From the NCBI GenBank assembly GCA_038496675.1, contig CM076651.1, forward strand, positions 20,469,061-20,533,060: a stretch of DNA of 64,000 nucleotides, read 5' to 3'. The position numbers and the translations under genes are program-made. The DNA is from Rachycentron canadum (Eukaryota; Chordata; Actinopteri; Carangiformes; Rachycentridae). The notes beneath the pieces are model-generated. The model made no database searches, was not told the DNA's origin, and saw only the letters and a program-made list of their open reading frames with translations. This document shows positions 61,401 to 64,000 of the stretch, piece by piece. Numbering within the stretch: position 1 is the stretch's first letter; the number at the start of each line of letters is the position of its first letter.

Positions 61401-64000
61401 TGTTACCAGAATTAGCCAGTTAGCTGCTATTAGCGCCCTACCTAGCCTGCTAACTTACTATGTTGGCTATATGATTACTCATCATCAAAGTGAAGTGCCT
61501 GTGTTAACAGCGTTAGCTAGCCTCTGTTGGCCTGAAGAACCACACAAAGCTTCGAGTTGTGTGTTTCGCTGAGCCATGTCTTTTCAATCAACAAATGGTT
61601 GAGGCAACTTAAATAACAGCAGCTAACCCTCACTGGTTAATTCACTTTGGCACTGTGTAATAATCCAAGTTTACCACCAAACCTAGATTGTTATCCAGCT
61701 AGGTAGGTAGCTTGTGCAGCCTTAAGCTAAATAAATGAAAGGGGAGGGTATTTTCTGTCTCTGTAGTATGTCTATTTACAGCAGCAAGCTAGTTCAAAAT
61801 TACTTTGTCCACTTTGTTGTTATTCAAGCTCACAGGGGCTAACTGGCTAAATATGGTAACAGTAATTGAGCTTGTTTTCTTAAGGGACAAGAGAGAAGTG
61901 ACAAATACTGTTGATGAAATAGATTTGAACATATCTAAAGGAGTAGTTCAGTTGGTTTATGCTAAAGAAATATGTGCAGAAATATGATTCTTCCTTCACC
62001 ATTGTTGCTTAAAGATTTCCTAGTAAAATATGACTTTTTGTTGTGTGTGTCTAGGTGAAGACAGGTGTGGCTGACATGCAGTTCCTGTTCTGTGACATTG
62101 TTCTGGTGACTCTACTAGCTGTCGTCATGGGAAAAGGAGGCCCCAGTGACGATTTGCATCCTTGTAGACCCCCAGCCAGTCTGCTGGCCCTGCCTGTCCT
62201 GGGCAGCCTCTTCATCCACACCTGCATGATCATCCTGGGTCAGCTGGTTGCACTCTTCATCACCACCTCACAGGACTGGTTAGTAAGAGATTTTATCACA
62301 ACATATCTTAAAGAAATGTTTTGTAATGTCTGAGATGGATGTCAGCATCCCATCTACACTTAATACACAACTTTATCCTTTATATAATTTCAGGTTTATT
62401 CCACTCAATTCAACAGTGTTTGGAACAGCCAATCTACCAAACATGGAGGATACCAGTGTGTTTTCCTTGTCAGGTTTCCAGTACATTATCATGGCTGTGG
62501 TGGTCACAAAGGGCTACCCTCACAAGAAACCTCTCTTCTATAATGGTAAGTCATGAGTAATATCCAAAGGTTTTGGAACTGAAAGGGTGAGGCATTTAGA
62601 CCCATGCAGATAAACAGGTTGGCTGTTCATCACTGTCAGCTTCACTAAATATGTTAAGCGAAAAGTGATTTTCTTTTCTTCTCTTATATTTCCAGTGATA
62701 TTCCTGTGTCTACTATTCATCCTTTTTTCCCTGATGACTTGGCTGGTGTTGTATCCTGGGCCTGTTGTTTGCAGAATACTTCAACTGTACAACATATCTG
62801 ATATGGGTTACAAAATGCTGCTCGTCGCTGTGGCTGCTCTCAACTTCCTAATATGTTTTGTTGTGGAGGTGAGTGTGGTTATAAAACTTTAATTTTTCCC
62901 TTTCAGAACAAACTAGTGTCACATTTGCATGAAAAATGTCTGTCTCAGTCATTAGCACCCACACCATTAGTTACCATCAGTTACAATATAATTCAATGAC
63001 AAGTTTTTATGGCTGGAAAAATGCCCATAGTAACTTCTTTAACCACTGGGAATGCTCATTATATTCAAAACACAGATCATTTTACTGTAACATTTCTACC
63101 TAGTCCTGCTGTTTGTTCACCTTCTGTAGGGGCAGGTGTGCAGTCCACTGCTCGAAAGCTTTTAGCTTTGGATTTAAATCTCCTCTCTGTGCTGGAGTCT
63201 ATGCAGTTTTTGGTTCTCATCTTGCACTCACTCCAGGCGATCAGCATCACTGCAGTATTTATGCAGCAGCTGTTAAGCAACCAGCTGACTAGTAACATCC
63301 AACCATATTTATACAAGCACAGTAGACAGACTGTCTCCTGTTGTCACTAGTGGCTTCCTTACTGTCTGTCTCATACACACAGATGTTCATGTATGTATCA
63401 TGCATCTCTGATTATGCTATTAGTGTTTGGTGTTTAGTTCTCCCAGCAGAATCCAGAGAGCTTTTTCTTTTCTTTTTTTTTGTGTAATGTGAAGTCTGTG
63501 AGCAGTGTATGTGACACTGGGCGGCAGCAGGCTTTAATTTAAAAAAAAAAACACCATACACACTATTTTATGTATCATGAAGCTGAGGGCAGTGCCTGCT
63601 GTCTGCCCCACATGAATTATAGTAATCATGGCCTGGAATCTCAGCTTTTACATGTGAAGTATGGAATGCTTCTATCACAAAACATCAAATTATTAATTTT
63701 GGGCTGGTGGTGGAGCGCAGATACTTGAACATTTCACATGCTTATTTTTTGCCTGGTACATGCTGCCTCACTGTCCGGGACACCTGTGCTTTTCCAAAAA
63801 TGAAAAGTAAAAAATGTACATCAGTTCAAGCCCTTAAATGTACAGTTGGCGTTTGTTTTTTTTTCACCAGGTGCTGATAGACATGGGTATCCTGAACTGT
63901 TTTCGGCTGCTGCGTGGGAGGCGTCAATCCAAGAAACAGTACAAACGTCTGCACATCCTTCTGTCTGACTCTCCGTCATGGCCACCACTTAATCAAACCC
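46492..64000 (+). CDS. atp13a2: ATP13A2 (PARK9), P5B-type lysosomal polyamine ATPase; cut by window end
   Basis: Coding exons: 46492-46504, 49562-49638, 51648-51815, 52862-52920, 53025-53091, 53198-53277, 53538-53615, 53699-53768, 53913-54047, 54140-54206, 55378-55509, 55901-56062, 56413-56523, 56664-56710, 56836-57024, 57123-57329, 57665-57775, 58011-58167, 58410-58521, 58655-58779, 58930-59108, 59538-59630, 59771-59850, 60673-60825, 60978-61074, 62055-62278, 62394-62545, 62696-62868 and 63871 onward. They give 1149 residues in frame; human is about 1180, so only the C-terminal tail is missing. The family exports polyamines from the late endosome/lysosome using ATP. Seen: the N-terminal hydrophobic Ma segment (about 44-84), TGES (315-318), the P5B motif PPALP (441-445) in M4, the phosphorylated Asp484 in DKTGT, KGSPE (629-633), GDGAND (847-852) and the M5-M10 segments. 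The end of exon 21 is uncertain (59108 or 59096). Confidence 0.96.
46505..49561 (+). other. atp13a2: atp13a2 intron 1
   Basis: A 3-kb intron containing a possible alternative first exon (48540-48772) and a perfect 20-bp palindrome, ATATATGTAT and its complement, at 48921-48940. I see no other gene in it. Confidence 0.7.
48421..48772 (+). promoter_or_regulatory. atp13a2: Possible alternative promoter and non-coding first exon of atp13a2
   Basis: A CpG-rich block ends in a clean donor (GTCGACG then GTAAGC at 48773). Upstream is an E-box, CACGTG, at 48427-48432. Read into exon 2 the frame hits TGA near 48706 with no ATG after it, so a transcript from here would be non-coding up to exon 2 and would start at Met30. 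A separate ATG at 48611 opens a 23-codon upstream frame. Use as an exon is inferred. Confidence 0.4.
49753..51324 (-). mobile_element. Tc1/mariner transposon with both terminal inverted repeats
   Basis: The left end CAGTCAAGCCTGAAATTATT and the right end (complement CAGTGAAGCCCGAAATTATT) match at 18 of 20 bases and are flanked by TA on both sides (49751-49752 and 51325-51326), the Tc1 target duplication. The terminal repeats extend inward about 200 bases. They contain a second, similar block (AAAATTATTTATACCC on the left), which gives an IR/DR-type arrangement. The transposase lies on the - strand and is broken (listed separately). Confidence 0.93.
49949..50990 (-). pseudogene. Broken Tc1 transposase
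   Basis: The frame starts with MAKTKELTEDLW at 50990 and shifts frame almost at once; the homeodomain-like DNA-binding region continues in another frame (50884-50531). A run of about 20 A (on this strand) near 50459-50477 breaks it again. The C-terminal part, 50392-49949, is intact for 147 residues and holds DNDPKHTAK and NPIENLW, with 34 residues between the first Asp and the Glu, as in DD34E transposases. The N-terminal catalytic Asp region is not readable. The element could only move with a transposase supplied from elsewhere. Confidence 0.9.
51816..52861 (+). other. atp13a2: atp13a2 intron 3
   Basis: It contains the reverse-orientation interspersed repeat at 52362-52674; the remainder is unremarkable. 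Confidence 0.8.
52362..52674 (-). repeat. Interspersed repeat, copy 2
   Basis: The reverse complement of 24264-24593, with a few single-base and short indel differences. It begins with AAAGGCAAGGCAATTTTATT, so its tandem tail is only about two units long here. Confidence 0.8.
54207..55377 (+). other. atp13a2: atp13a2 intron 10
   Basis: A 1.2-kb AT-rich intron with no exon, RNA or recognised repeat. Confidence 0.7.
59851..60672 (+). other. atp13a2: atp13a2 intron 23
   Basis: A 0.8-kb intron with short unsupported frames only. Confidence 0.7.
61075..62054 (+). other. atp13a2: atp13a2 intron 25, possible repeat insertion
   Basis: A 1-kb intron. About 61370-61800 carries repeated GCTAGC/GTTAGC-type words (GCGTTAGCTAGCC at 61510), a texture often seen in fish mobile elements, but no termini can be defined. 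Confidence 0.4.
62869..63870 (+). other. atp13a2: atp13a2 intron 28
   Basis: A 1-kb intron before the last exon seen, with poly-A and poly-T runs near 63473-63550. No other feature is supported. Confidence 0.7.

Overview
The window is vertebrate nuclear DNA, almost certainly from a teleost (ray-finned) fish. Genes are split into many short exons with GT-AG introns. Proteins read from those exons are close to human orthologues, and the introns and spacers hold fish-type interspersed repeats, Tc1-type DNA transposons and long (CA)n/(GT)n arrays. There is no operon, phage, CRISPR array or bacterial feature.

Layout from left to right. (1) bcas2, + strand, 1008-4767, seven coding exons: spliceosomal SPF27 subunit. 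(2) otud3, - strand, 10448-7624, seven coding exons plus a probable non-coding first exon ending near 11332: OTU deubiquitinase. bcas2 and otud3 are convergent. (3) tmem240, + strand, 15217-28871, four coding exons spread over 13.7 kb with an 8.7 kb third intron full of microsatellites. (4) A gene-poor stretch of about 11 kb (29.8-41.0 kb) holding decayed repeats and one eroded coding-like stretch on the - strand. (5) sdhb, + strand, 41098-44144, eight exons: iron-sulfur subunit of mitochondrial complex II. (6) atp13a2, + strand, from 46492 through the right edge, 29 coding exons seen with the C-terminal end missing: P5B-type lysosomal polyamine transporter. Exon coordinates were chosen from GT/AG sites and reading-frame phase; each gene stays in frame from end to end, which is a strong internal check.

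Mobile DNA: a Tc1/mariner element with both ends recognisable (49753-51324) lies in atp13a2 intron 2 and carries a broken transposase. A second, older Tc1-like remnant lies just downstream of sdhb. Two nearly identical copies of a 3'-end-type interspersed repeat (24264-24593 and 52362-52674) lie in opposite orientations.

The genes are housekeeping or neuronal loci with no evident joint pathway. From memory, four of the five have human orthologues on 1p36 and bcas2 on 1p13, and sdhb-atp13a2 is an adjacent pair in human too, so the window looks like conserved synteny. I found no clear new biological system. The items most worth a second look are a 33-bp near-perfect palindrome in a tmem240 intron, the two candidate first exons of atp13a2, a cysteine-rich segment in otud3, a short duplication flanking the 3' part of sdhb, and the eroded coding-like stretch at 31.3-33.4 kb.
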